A DNA stretch of 35,072 nt. It comes from an uncultured Methylobacillus sp. Its GTDB lineage: Bacteria > Pseudomonadota > Gammaproteobacteria > Burkholderiales > Methylophilaceae. Made by a program: the position numbers and the translations under genes. The notes under the pieces are model-generated. The model saw only the letters and a program-made list of their open reading frames with translations, was not told the origin of the DNA and ran no database searches. This document shows positions 1-6,042 of the stretch, one piece after another; the stretch's first letter is position 1; the number at the start of each line of letters is the position of its first letter. Location of the stretch: NCBI GenBank assembly GCA_903824575.1, contig CAIJXJ010000024.1, positions 1 through 35,072 on the forward strand, written 5' to 3'.

Positions 1-308
1 AGCATCAATTGCTCGCGAACAGATAAGTTATGGCGCACCCCTTGCCATGCCAATGCAGTTTTTCCGGCCACATGCAGACCGGATATATGGCTCTGCAAAA
101 ATAACAAGCATTGATCTCGACTCAGCGTGTCTCCGGCAAATGCGTACACACCTTGCTCAAGTCGTTTTAACCAACCGCTGCGGGCGTGCTTCGCGGCCAA
201 GAAGGCGGACACCCCTTGTGCATCCAACATGGCCAAGTCCATCGGTCGCCCACGTGGAGCGGTTACCTGAAGGCTCTTGATTAAAGAATGGCGTGAATTT
301 GAACTCAT
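1..308 (-). CDS. AbiEi-type antitoxin / transcriptional regulator, N-terminal part (runs off the left edge)
   Basis: A minus-strand frame opens at the ATG at 308 and stays open for 102 codons to the window edge, so only the N-terminal part is present. It begins MSSNSRHSLIKSLQVTAPRG and continues with a GVSAFLAAKHARSGWLKRLE stretch, followed by a GVYAF turn and HVAGKTALAWQG. The pattern of a winged helix in which a lysine-rich 'SGWL-RL--GVY' segment precedes 'GGKTALAWxG' is what I know from AbiEi antitoxins of type IV toxin-antitoxin systems, which repress their own operon and counter the AbiEii nucleotidyltransferase. The toxin gene would lie beyond the left edge and cannot be seen. A near-consensus promoter sits directly upstream. 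Family assignment is from recognition of the pattern, not from a search. Confidence 0.72.
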   Translation of the reverse strand, partial: MSSNSRHSLIKSLQVTAPRGRPMDLAMLDAQGVSAFLAAKHARSGWLKRLEQGVYAFAGDTLSRDQCLLFLQSHISGLHVAGKTALAWQGVRHNLSVREQLM

Positions 309-314
309 GGTGCA

Positions 315-343
315 ATATTACGAGCAGGTACAGTTTTTTGCAA
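315..343 (-). promoter_or_regulatory. Sigma70-like promoter of the AbiEi-type gene
   Basis: On the minus strand TTGCAA (338-343) is followed after exactly 17 bases by TAATAT (315-320). Only six bases separate the -10 box from the ATG at 308, so the transcript would start at or next to the start codon and be leaderless or nearly so. No Shine-Dalgarno sequence is visible. If translation really starts at a downstream ATG, the leader would be of normal length. Confidence 0.5.
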
Positions 344-640
344 GTAACAATAATTCAATAATGCGACCGTTTTTAACCATGAGTTAAATATCTTGACGTT
401 ATTAAAGCGCACGGACAAAGGGGATGCACGCAGCTTTGCCGACCATCGTGCGAGATGAAATTTCAGAGCTACAGTTCGATTCCTAAACGCGCAATCGAAT
501 TAAAAATCCGTTTGCTGCGATTGATATAAAAGCCGAGTGTGATTTACCAATACCGCTGACGCGCTACCATTTGCGCTGGTTTCCTCGGTATAATGAAAGC
601 ACCTTTTGAATTAGGTGGTGACTCCACCACCAGTAATGAT

Positions 641-668
641 AAGGCTTGCAGAGATGCAGGCCTTTTTT
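641..668 (+). terminator. Intrinsic terminator with no gene directly upstream
   Basis: AAGGC and TGCA arms pair with TGCA and GCCTT around a GAGA tetraloop with one wobble position, followed by a run of six T on the plus strand. A perfect 7-bp hairpin lies just upstream at 614-631. No plus-strand gene ends nearby, so it may close an unrecognised small transcript or be left over from a lost gene. Confidence 0.55.
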
Positions 669-780
669 ACGCCCATCTAAAATGTAAAATTGTAGCTGAT
701 TTGTAGCTGGATTTTTACAACACAAATGCTTAGTACAGTCCCCCAAATTTAAATTGAAACTAACGCTCACATTAATTAAG

Positions 781-809
781 TTACCTTTAGGAACCTCTTG
801 ATCTATACT
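781..809 (+). promoter_or_regulatory. Probable promoter of the ParD-like/RelE operon
   Basis: TATACT at 804-809 is a five-of-six match to the -10 box. The hexamer 17 bases upstream (TTACCT, 781-786) is a weak -35. The start codon of the antitoxin is 25 bases downstream of the -10 box, leaving room for the GGAGG ribosome-binding site. Confidence 0.4.
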
Positions 810-833
810 GCGCCTTTATTAATGGAGGCTGTC

Positions 834-1043
834 ATGTCTATAAACGTAAAGCTATCAGAACACTTGGTTGATCAAGCCAAGCACCATGCTCAGATCCAGC
901 ATCGTTCCGTGCCTAAGCAAATTGAATACTGGTCACAGATCGGCAAAATTGCTGAAGAAAATCCGGATTTGCCATTCACCATGATCCGTGACATTCTGAT
1001 CGCAGACCAAGAAGAAGTTATCGGCGAGTACGAGTTTAACTAA
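834..1043 (+). CDS. ParD-like antitoxin of a type II toxin-antitoxin pair
   Basis: This encodes a 69-residue protein. I place the start at the ATG at 834 because GGAGG lies seven bases upstream; the longer frame from 798 has no such site. The N-terminus (MSINVKLSEHLVDQAKHHAQ) looks like the strand and first helix of a ribbon-helix-helix DNA-binding domain. It is followed by RSVPKQIEYWSQIGKIAEEN, the hallmark segment of the ParD-like antitoxin family as I know it. The acidic C-terminus would bind and neutralise the toxin. Its TAA stop shares one base with the toxin's ATG (TAATG), which implies translational coupling. The pair probably represses its own promoter. Confidence 0.85.
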   Translation: MSINVKLSEHLVDQAKHHAQIQHRSVPKQIEYWSQIGKIAEENPDLPFTMIRDILIADQEEVIGEYEFN

Positions 1044-1321
1044 TGCGTTTACTTGTTACACCCACCTTTGTTCGGTCGGTAAAGAAACTTCATGCACAGC
1101 AAAAAGTAGATCTTGATGTTGCCATGCGCGTGATCAGCACAGACCCCGAAAGTGGTGATGCAAAAGTTGGCGATTTGAATGGGATTCGCGTCTACAAGTT
1201 TCGCCTCTCGAATCAGCTGTGCCTGTTGGCCTACCGCATTCTTGATGAAGATCGTCTGAAGCTATTAACTTTTGGCCCACACGAAAACTTTTACCGAGAC
1301 CTCAAACGATTAGATGAGTAA
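1043..1321 (+). CDS. RelE/ParE-family toxin
   Basis: This encodes a 92-residue protein of the usual RelE/ParE size. It shows the expected order of elements: an N-terminal strand (MRLLVTPTFVRSVKKLH), basic helices, a central GIRVYKFRLSNQLCLLAYRI hairpin, and a C-terminal FGPHENFYRDLKR tail with His, Tyr and Arg candidates for the RNA-cleaving site. RelE members cut mRNA on the ribosome and ParE members poison gyrase; the ENFYRDLKR ending favours the RelE side, but sequence alone does not settle it. The start overlaps the antitoxin stop by one base. A strong hairpin follows 13 bases after the stop. Confidence 0.85.
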   Translation: MRLLVTPTFVRSVKKLHAQQKVDLDVAMRVISTDPESGDAKVGDLNGIRVYKFRLSNQLCLLAYRILDEDRLKLLTFGPHENFYRDLKRLDE

Positions 1322-1334
1322 CAAAATCGGCCTA

Positions 1335-1360
1335 CTAGCGATAAGTGTACTTATCGCTAG
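1335..1360 (+). terminator. Hairpin after the RelE-like toxin gene
   Basis: CTAGCGATAAG and CTTATCGCTAG form a perfect 11-bp stem with a 4-base loop (TGTA). The following T-run is poor (CTAGCTTTC), so it may act as an RNA-stabilising hairpin or a weak terminator rather than a classical intrinsic terminator. Confidence 0.5.
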
Positions 1361-1411
1361 CTAGCTTTCAATATATGCACTAACGGCATTCAATGCCTCC
1401 TCCGGCCGCCC

Positions 1412-1477
1412 ACAAAACAAAAGGGCAGCACCTAAGCACTGCCCTTCATGGCCTACTAAAATTACGTATTACTTAGC
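1412..1477. repeat. Direct repeat, left copy (pairs with 3606-3671)
   Basis: This 66-base block matches 3606-3671 at 60 of 66 positions in the same orientation. In the right copy it covers the last codons and stop of the Ala/Lys-rich exported protein gene plus its terminator. Here the same Ala-Lys-stop codons and hairpin remain, but the frame upstream does not encode a similar protein. The block therefore looks like the 3' end of a duplicated gene, or one side of a duplicated target site. The 316-base gap 1322-1637 holds nothing else recognisable. Confidence 0.75.
1423..1444 (-). terminator. Intrinsic terminator downstream of the VapC gene
   Basis: On the minus strand GGGCAG and CTGCCC close a stem extended by two G-T wobble pairs and a C-G pair around a TTAG loop, followed by TTTTGTTTTG. 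Minus-strand transcription from the VapC gene, which ends at 1638, would run into it. The other copy at 3617-3638 has base changes within the stem that keep pairing. Confidence 0.65.
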
Positions 1478-1637
1478 TACTGGCAGCCAATGCAGCCTGT
1501 ATGTTACCTTATTATAGTAACTTAGAGGCGCTGACTCTAGTGCTCGGCACGGCAAACAAAGCACGTCATGCTGCTTCCGCACCTGACTTGCAGATCAGTA
1601 TCTGATCAATATCAAGAGTCCTGGCGAGCGGTGAGTG

Positions 1638-2048
1638 TCATGTCAGCAGCCTCACGTTCAATCCATTCACACGCTGAAACCCGCTGTCGCCGGTAAAGAA
1701 GAGGTGACCTTCCCCAAGCTGGAGGCAGCTGGCGGCCTGCATGGCATCCGGGGTGCGCAGCCCGTGACGTACACGGATCACAGTCGCGAGTTCGACGACA
1801 TTCTGGGTCAGCTCCATCCACTTTAGGTCAGGACGGGCGAAGAATGCGTCATATAGAGCCAGCGCTGTATGCTGATTCTCCCGCATCGGGCGCACCCGGC
1901 ACTCCAGCCATGACAGCCGACTCATAGCTGCGCCGAGTCCTGGGTGTTCAGCTACAGCCTGAGCCAGAGCAGTCCTGACGTTCGTGCCGAACGGCTCAAC
2001 TCCCTCGATCAGGTAGATCAGCGCACTGGCATCGAAGAAAGCAATCAC
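1638..2048 (-). CDS. vapC: VapC-like PIN-domain ribonuclease toxin
   Basis: This encodes a 136-residue protein spanning the full PIN fold. The acidic metal-binding positions are all visible: Asp6 in FFDASALIYL, Glu49 in LSWLECRV, Asp101 in RTPDAMQAA and Asp121 in FFTGDSGF. VapC toxins are magnesium-dependent RNases that usually cut tRNA or rRNA. The start overlaps the antitoxin stop by four bases (ATGA), the usual arrangement for co-translated pairs. The G+C-rich coding sequence differs from the A+T-rich intergenic sequence on both sides, in keeping with an acquired cassette. The specific RNA target cannot be read from the sequence. Confidence 0.88.
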   Translation of the reverse strand: MIAFFDASALIYLIEGVEPFGTNVRTALAQAVAEHPGLGAAMSRLSWLECRVRPMRENQHTALALYDAFFARPDLKWMELTQNVVELATVIRVRHGLRTPDAMQAASCLQLGEGHLFFTGDSGFQRVNGLNVRLLT

Positions 2049-2323
2049 GCCTCATCCCATGCTTCGCGCTCAGCACCTAGCTCGGCATCCAAGGCAGCCT
2101 TGCCCTTCGTGCCAGCCGCTGGCTGGCTCAGTAGCCACTGCACAGCGCTGATGCCCCCAGGGACGTAGGCATGGCCGCCAGCGAGCCGCTGGTACTCATC
2201 CTCTGTCAGCACCACGGCTGCGGGCCGGTTGCGCTTGACGATGTGCACAGGGCCGTAGCGCAGCCCTTCTTCGATAGCTGCCATACCACGGCGCTTCAGG
2301 TCTGCTACGGTGAGAGAGTTCAT
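2045..2323 (-). CDS. Phd/YefM-family antitoxin, partner of the VapC-like toxin
   Basis: This encodes a 92-residue protein. The N-terminus (MNSLTVADLKRRGMAAIEEG) followed by GPVHIVKRNRPAAVVLTEDE is the typical Phd/YefM DNA-binding region, and the rest (YQRLAGG and an Ala/Glu-rich tail) would wrap the toxin. The start has GGAG six to seven bases upstream. Inverted GTAC-containing repeats lie just before the gene and are likely its own operator. VapC partners are commonly AbrB-, RHH- or Phd-type; this is the Phd-type. The 3' end overlaps the toxin start. Confidence 0.85.
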   Translation of the reverse strand: MNSLTVADLKRRGMAAIEEGLRYGPVHIVKRNRPAAVVLTEDEYQRLAGGHAYVPGGISAVQWLLSQPAAGTKGKAALDAELGAEREAWDEA

Positions 2324-2336
2324 GTCTTCTCCGTAA

Positions 2337-2356
2337 AAGTACTTATATTGGTACTT
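2337..2356 (-). promoter_or_regulatory. Inverted repeat operator upstream of the Phd-like/VapC operon
   Basis: AAGTAC (2337-2342) and GTACTT (2351-2356) are inverted with an 8-base spacer, and two more GGTAC units lie further upstream at 2371-2375 and 2392-2396. This lies 14-33 bases before the start codon, where an autoregulating Phd-type antitoxin would bind. Confidence 0.5.
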
Positions 2357-2405
2357 ATTATGAATTTTTTGGTACTAAATGGCAAGTGCCTGGTACGGAC
2401 CAGCC

Positions 2406-2780
2406 TTATGCTGTTGCAGGCGAAACGGGGGGTATTCCCGTTTGCCCCGTCATCTCTTCCTTAATCTTAGCCGCTATAGTCTTTTCAATCGCCGTGCGCT
2501 CTTGAGGCGGCTTAGCAGCAAGGCTGGCCTCAGTCAGTCCCATGTCCTTCAAGATCGAATCTCGCATGTGCTGAACGGGACTCTCACTCAGGTATTTAGT
2601 TAGGTAGGTTCGTGCTTCTTGCGAGATGTTGACCGTGCTGGAATTGGTAGCAGTAAATCCAGATGTGTTACTGGTACCTGGCAAACTATTGCCGGTCTGA
2701 ACATTGGTGGCAGAAGAAATTGCCGACATTGATGTGTTATACGCATTGATCGCAGACAGTCTATTAGCTTGGATGCTCAT
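2406..2780 (-). CDS. Small Ser/Thr/Asn-rich protein of unknown function
   Basis: This encodes a 124-residue protein with no recognised domain. The first 60 residues are low-complexity and rich in Ser, Thr, Asn and Ala, with no signal peptide. They lead to a VNISQEARTYL motif, which resembles short segments I associate with proteins near flagellar or secreted-protein genes, though this is a weak hint. The C-terminal half is helical and charged (a repeated AIEKTIAAKIKEEM stretch) and ends Pro-rich. A GGAG-like site precedes the ATG at 2780. It stands alone on the minus strand, tail-to-head with the Phd-like/VapC operon, and its start abuts the gene remnant read on the other strand. Confidence 0.6.
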   Translation of the reverse strand: MSIQANRLSAINAYNTSMSAISSATNVQTGNSLPGTSNTSGFTATNSSTVNISQEARTYLTKYLSESPVQHMRDSILKDMGLTEASLAAKPPQERTAIEKTIAAKIKEEMTGQTGIPPVSPATA

Positions 2781-2980
2781 GTTTCACTCCACGGGGCTTA
2801 GTCGTAGAATTTATTAGCAATGAGTGTTCCAACATTGACGGTTATGCGGTTGATCACGTTCATTTCTTGCCTGGCATGAGATTTAGTACGGAGCACGTAG
2901 GCGTTGCTAAAGCTACGGCGAGATGGATGTCTGATAGTATAAAGTCACTCAGTAATTACCCATACAACCGGAGCACATAA
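2768..2980 (+). pseudogene. Probable 3' remnant of an unidentified gene, overlapping the next gene's start
   Basis: A plus-strand frame without a good start is open from 2768 to a TAA at 2978-2980. From about 2807 it encodes protein-like sequence, including DGYAVDHVHFLPGMR and HVGVAKATARWMSDSIKSLS, before ending NRST. The only in-frame ATG (2876) would give 34 residues with no ribosome-binding site. The stop overlaps the next start as TAATG, a sign of former translational coupling. I infer that the 5' part was lost at a junction near 2780. The 'HVGVAKATARW' ending recalls the C-termini of some hydrolases, but I would not name a family. Confidence 0.4.
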
Positions 2981-3543
2981 TGGGCAAGCAATTCTCGGCA
3001 CTGTCCGAAAATCACATCAAATTCATTGCTGATCAAAAGATTTTCTTTGTAGGAACTGCGACTGCCGACAGCTGGGTAAATGTTTCACCAAAGGGGATGG
3101 ATTCGCTGGTTGTCATGGACAGTTCCCGCGTGGTTTGGTTAAACGTCACAGGCAGCGGTAATGAAACTTCAGCGCATATTCAGCAAATGCCGAGAATGAC
3201 TATCATGTTCTGCGCCCTCGAAGGCCAGCCACTTATTTTGCGGTTATATGGCAAGGCAAAAGTTGTGCACTGGGGTGATTCGGAGTGGAATGAGTTATAT
3301 TCAAAATTCAAGCCGTTGCCTGGGGCACGTCAAATCTTCGATCTAAAACTCGATCTTGTGCAAACATCTTGCGGAATGGCGGTCCCCTACTTCTCGTACG
3401 AAGGAGATCGTGAGTTGCTATCCGACTGGGCCACGAAGAAAGGAAATGCAGGCCTGGCTGAGTACTGGGAGGAAAAGAACCAAATAAGTATTGATGGTAT
3501 TCCTACGCACATCACTGATCTATCAAAACCCAACTCCTGCTAA
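2980..3543 (+). CDS. Pyridoxamine 5'-phosphate oxidase-fold (PPOX) flavin-binding family protein
   Basis: This encodes a 187-residue protein. The opening FIADQKIFFVGTATADSWVNVSPKG is typical of the split-barrel flavin-binding fold shared by pyridoxamine phosphate oxidases and the many PPOX-class proteins of unknown substrate. Further fitting pieces are VVWLNVTGSGNETSAHI, with the GNET segment, and MTIMFCALEGQPLILRLYGKA. The family usually binds FMN, F420 or haem; which one applies here is not evident. GGAG precedes the ATG by six bases. The start overlaps the stop of the remnant upstream by one base. No functional partner is visible next to it. Confidence 0.8.
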   Translation: MGKQFSALSENHIKFIADQKIFFVGTATADSWVNVSPKGMDSLVVMDSSRVVWLNVTGSGNETSAHIQQMPRMTIMFCALEGQPLILRLYGKAKVVHWGDSEWNELYSKFKPLPGARQIFDLKLDLVQTSCGMAVPYFSYEGDRELLSDWATKKGNAGLAEYWEEKNQISIDGIPTHITDLSKPNSC

Positions 3544-3605
3544 TTATTGACAACCGGTTTTAGTGTCACTCAAAGTATTCGATGCCGCCGCACATGCAGC
3601 ATTGT

Positions 3606-3671
3606 ACAAAACATTAGGGCAGTACCGAAGCACTGCCCATCATGGCCTACTAAAATTACGGATTACTTAGC
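3606..3671. repeat. Direct repeat, right copy (pairs with 1412-1477)
   Basis: This copy contains the last three codons and stop of the Ala/Lys-rich exported protein gene and its terminator. Six mismatches in 66 separate it from the left copy, several of them in the hairpin, where pairing is kept. It is probably the original, since here it is joined to an intact gene. Confidence 0.75.
3617..3638 (-). terminator. Intrinsic terminator of the Ala/Lys-rich protein gene
   Basis: Read on the minus strand, GGGCAGT and ACTGCCC pair, extended by a G-T pair and a C-G pair that close a TTCG tetraloop, which is unusually stable in RNA. A T-rich tail (TAATGTTTTGT) follows. It lies 25 bases beyond the stop codon. 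Confidence 0.7.
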
Positions 3672-3872
3672 GGCAGGCTCTTCAGCAGCCTTCTTGGCCT
3701 TTTTCGCATGTGCCTTCTTGGCAGGAGCAGCAGGCTTGTCTTTAGAAGCATCAGCAGCAGGTGCAGCAGCTTCGGCAGCAGGCTTTGCATCAGCCTTCGG
3801 GGCATCAGCAGCAGACACATTCATAGAAACAGCAAAAAGACCTGCGATCAGTGCAGCAATAAGCTTGTTCAT
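3663..3872 (-). CDS. Small exported Ala/Lys-rich protein
   Basis: This encodes a 69-residue protein. Residues 1-21 (MNKLIAALIAGLFAVSMNVSA) form a classical Sec signal peptide with an Ala-X-Ala type cleavage site. The mature part is almost entirely Ala, Lys, Pro, Asp and Glu, with the pattern shifting from acidic-mixed to strongly basic (KKAHAKKAKKAAEE). Such small periplasmic Ala/Lys/Pro-rich proteins are common in betaproteobacteria, and their role is unknown to me. A charge-buffering or cell-wall-associated function would be speculation. AAGGAA lies upstream of the ATG. The 3' end with its terminator is duplicated at 1412-1477. Confidence 0.7.
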   Translation of the reverse strand: MNKLIAALIAGLFAVSMNVSAADAPKADAKPAAEAAAPAADASKDKPAAPAKKAHAKKAKKAAEEPAAK

Positions 3873-4029
3873 GATAATTCCTTTTCGTAAGTTGATTTTT
3901 CAGTTCCGCGAATTGCGGGTCACCGTGAAAAGAACTTTACGCCGCCAAACTTACTGCAATCTGTCTCGAAACTGTCTTCAGGCTTACATTCGAAAATAAA
4001 TTGGGGCAATCTGCTTGTAGTAAAGGGGC

Positions 4030-4773
4030 TTAACACATGTGCTGGCCACCATTGATGGCGATATTGGCGCCGGTGATGAATGCAGCATCATCAGACGCCA
4101 GATAGGACACTAGTTTGGCAATTTCTTCAGGCTTGCCCAAGCGTCCGACGGGTATGCCTGCGACAATCTGGTTGCGGATTTCTTCTTTGATGGCCATCAC
4201 CATCTCGGTACCGATATAACCTGGAGAGATGGTGTTGACCGTGATGCCCTTGGCTGCCGTTTCTTGTGCCAGCGCCTTGGTGAAACCGTGCATCCCTGCT
4301 TTGGCAGCCGAGTAGTTGGTCTGGCCAAACTGGCCTTTCTGGCCGTTGATAGACGAGATGTTGACGATGCGACCCCAACCTTTCTCCAGCATATCGTCCA
4401 GCACAATTTTGCTGACATTGAAAACACTGTTGAGGTTGATGTTGATCACCGCCATCCAGTTTTCCAGCGGCATTTTCCTGAACATGCCGTCCTTGGTGAT
4501 ACCCGCATTGTTCACCAGGATGTCGATGGGGCCAACTTCGGCCTTGATTTTTGAACCCATTTCCACGCAGGAATCAAAGTTCGACACGTCACCCTCAGCA
4601 ATATAAACGTCATAACCTGCTGCACGATTTTCCGCCAGCCATGATTGCGCTTTTTCAGCTTCCAGAGCGATATGGTTGGCTACAACCGTGCAGCCGTCTT
4701 TTGCCAATTGACGGCAGATGGCCGTGCCGATACCGCCGATACCGCCGGTCACGAGTGCTATACGTTTGCTCAC
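4030..4773 (-). CDS. phaB: Acetoacetyl-CoA reductase (NADPH-dependent), PHA synthesis
   Basis: This encodes a 247-residue short-chain dehydrogenase that reduces acetoacetyl-CoA to (R)-3-hydroxybutyryl-CoA, the monomer for PHA synthase. Visible motifs are the TGGIGGIG cofactor loop (residues 9-16), NNAG (88-91), Asn114 or thereabouts, Ser141 in NISSINGQKGQFG, and the catalytic Tyr154-x3-Lys158. The QKGQFGQTNYSAAKAG segment is the signature of PhaB as opposed to FabG. The start is GTG with GGAG upstream. It is the last gene of the PHA operon, 26 bases after phaA. No clear terminator follows it before the next gene. Confidence 0.95.
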   Translation of the reverse strand: MSKRIALVTGGIGGIGTAICRQLAKDGCTVVANHIALEAEKAQSWLAENRAAGYDVYIAEGDVSNFDSCVEMGSKIKAEVGPIDILVNNAGITKDGMFRKMPLENWMAVININLNSVFNVSKIVLDDMLEKGWGRIVNISSINGQKGQFGQTNYSAAKAGMHGFTKALAQETAAKGITVNTISPGYIGTEMVMAIKEEIRNQIVAGIPVGRLGKPEEIAKLVSYLASDDAAFITGANIAINGGQHMC

Positions 4774-4799
4774 TTTAGTCTCCTCTGATCAAGATTGAA

Positions 4800-5975
4800 T
4801 TAGCGTTCAATGGCCAGCGCGACACCCATGCCGCCTCCGATGCATAAGGACGCCAGGCCTTTCTTTGCATCCCGTCGAATCATTTCGTGCAGTAAAGTCA
4901 CCAGCACGCGTGCGCCGCTGGCGCCGATCGGGTGACCAATCGCGATGCTACCGCCATTGACATTGACCCTGGAGCCATCCCATCCGCATTCACGATTGAC
5001 CGCGATGGCCTGGGCGGCAAATGCCTCATTGATCTCCATCAGGTCGAGATCGCCCATTGTCCAACCGGCCTTGCCCAAAGCCAACTTGCACGCAGAAACC
5101 GGGCCGAGGCCCATGACGCTCGGATCTACTCCAGACGAGGCATAGGCCTTGATTTTGGCCATGGGTTTGAGTCCAAGGCTGACAGCCCTGGAAGCCGTCA
5201 TCAGCATCACTGCTGCTGCGCCGTCGTTGATGCCGGACGCGTTGCCTGCCGTCACCGTACCTTCTTTGTCGAAGGCCGGGCGCAGGCCGGCAAGGGATTC
5301 TACCGTGGCGCCGTGGCGTGGATATTCGTCAGTATCGACGACAGTATCTCCCTTCTTACCCTTGATCACATAGGGCACGATCTCATCCTTAAATTTCCCG
5401 GATTTTTGTGCGTTTTCGGCTTTGTTTTGTGAGGCGCAGGCGAACTCATCCTGCTCCACGCGGCTGATATCATATTTTTTTGCGATGTTTTCGGCGGTAA
5501 CGCCCATGTGGTATTCGTTGTAAACGTCCCACAAACCGTCGATAACCATGCTGTCGAGAAGGGTGGCATCCCCCATGCGGAAGCCGTTGCGCGACCCGTT
5601 AAGAATGTGGGGCGACATGCTCATGTTTTCCTGACCGCCAGCGATCAGGATTTCGGCATCGCCGCATTTGATGGCCTGTGCCCCAAGTATGATGGCCTTC
5701 AGGCTGGACCCGCAAACCTTGTTGATGGTCATGGCAGGAACATCCTGTGGCAATCCCGCCTTGATCAAGGCCTGTCGAGCCGGGTTCTGCCCGAGCCCGG
5801 CTGTTAGCACTTGACCTAGAATGACCTCGCTGATCTGGTTGCCCGCTATACCGGTTTTCTCAAGAAGGGCGCGGATAACCGTTGCACCGAGTTCAACAGC
5901 TGGAACATTGTTGAAAGCACCGCTGAATTTACCTATTGCTGTTCTTGCTGCAGCTACAATGACAACCTCTTCCAT
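4800..5975 (-). CDS. phaA: Acetyl-CoA acetyltransferase (beta-ketothiolase)
   Basis: This encodes a 391-residue protein, the normal length for biosynthetic thiolases, which condense two acetyl-CoA to acetoacetyl-CoA. The catalytic residues are Cys88 ([10 protein letters not shown]), His348 ([10 protein letters not shown]) and Cys378 (CIGGGMG), at the canonical numbers. I choose the ATG at 5975 because GGGGGAGAAAG lies directly upstream and the protein then begins [19 protein letters not shown] like its relatives; an in-frame start at 6023 would add 16 unrelated residues. It lies between phaC and phaB and so supplies substrate to PhaB. Confidence 0.95.
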   Translation of the reverse strand: MEEVVIVAAARTAIGKFSGAFNNVPAVELGATVIRALLEKTGIAGNQISEVILGQVLTAGLGQNPARQALIKAGLPQDVPAMTINKVCGSSLKAIILGAQAIKCGDAEILIAGGQENMSMSPHILNGSRNGFRMGDATLLDSMVIDGLWDVYNEYHMGVTAENIAKKYDISRVEQDEFACASQNKAENAQKSGKFKDEIVPYVIKGKKGDTVVDTDEYPRHGATVESLAGLRPAFDKEGTVTAGNASGINDGAAAVMLMTASRAVSLGLKPMAKIKAYASSGVDPSVMGLGPVSACKLALGKAGWTMGDLDLMEINEAFAAQAIAVNRECGWDGSRVNVNGGSIAIGHPIGASGARVLVTLLHEMIRRDAKKGLASLCIGGGMGVALAIER

Positions 5976-6042
5976 GGCTTTCTCCCCCAATGTTTTTGAG
6001 CAGTTGAAATGCTGGCTGCCCAATTATAGGCGTAACTTCAAG

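Larger units (their letters stand above)
309..833. other. Intergenic stretch between the AbiEi-type gene and the ParD-like/RelE pair
   Basis: No convincing gene was found on either strand in these 525 bases. The short frames that exist have no recognisable protein character. The stretch holds the promoter of the leftward gene, an intrinsic terminator at 641-668, a perfect 7-bp inverted repeat (GGTGGTG and CACCACC with a 4-base loop, at 614-631), and a probable promoter for the rightward toxin-antitoxin pair. The A+T-rich composition fits a boundary between accessory elements. Confidence 0.5.

Noticed and set aside
47-280. 77-codon plus-strand frame
   Set aside because: It lies antisense to the AbiEi-type frame, has an Arg/Pro-rich composition and no ribosome-binding site.
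560-600. tRNA-like D-arm (GCGC...GGTAGCGC) on the minus strand
   Set aside because: No anticodon stem, T-arm or acceptor stem can be formed around it.
3547-3999. 150-codon plus-strand frame rich in Ala and Ser
   Set aside because: It is the antisense shadow of the Ala/Lys-rich exported protein gene, which has a signal peptide, ribosome-binding site and terminator.
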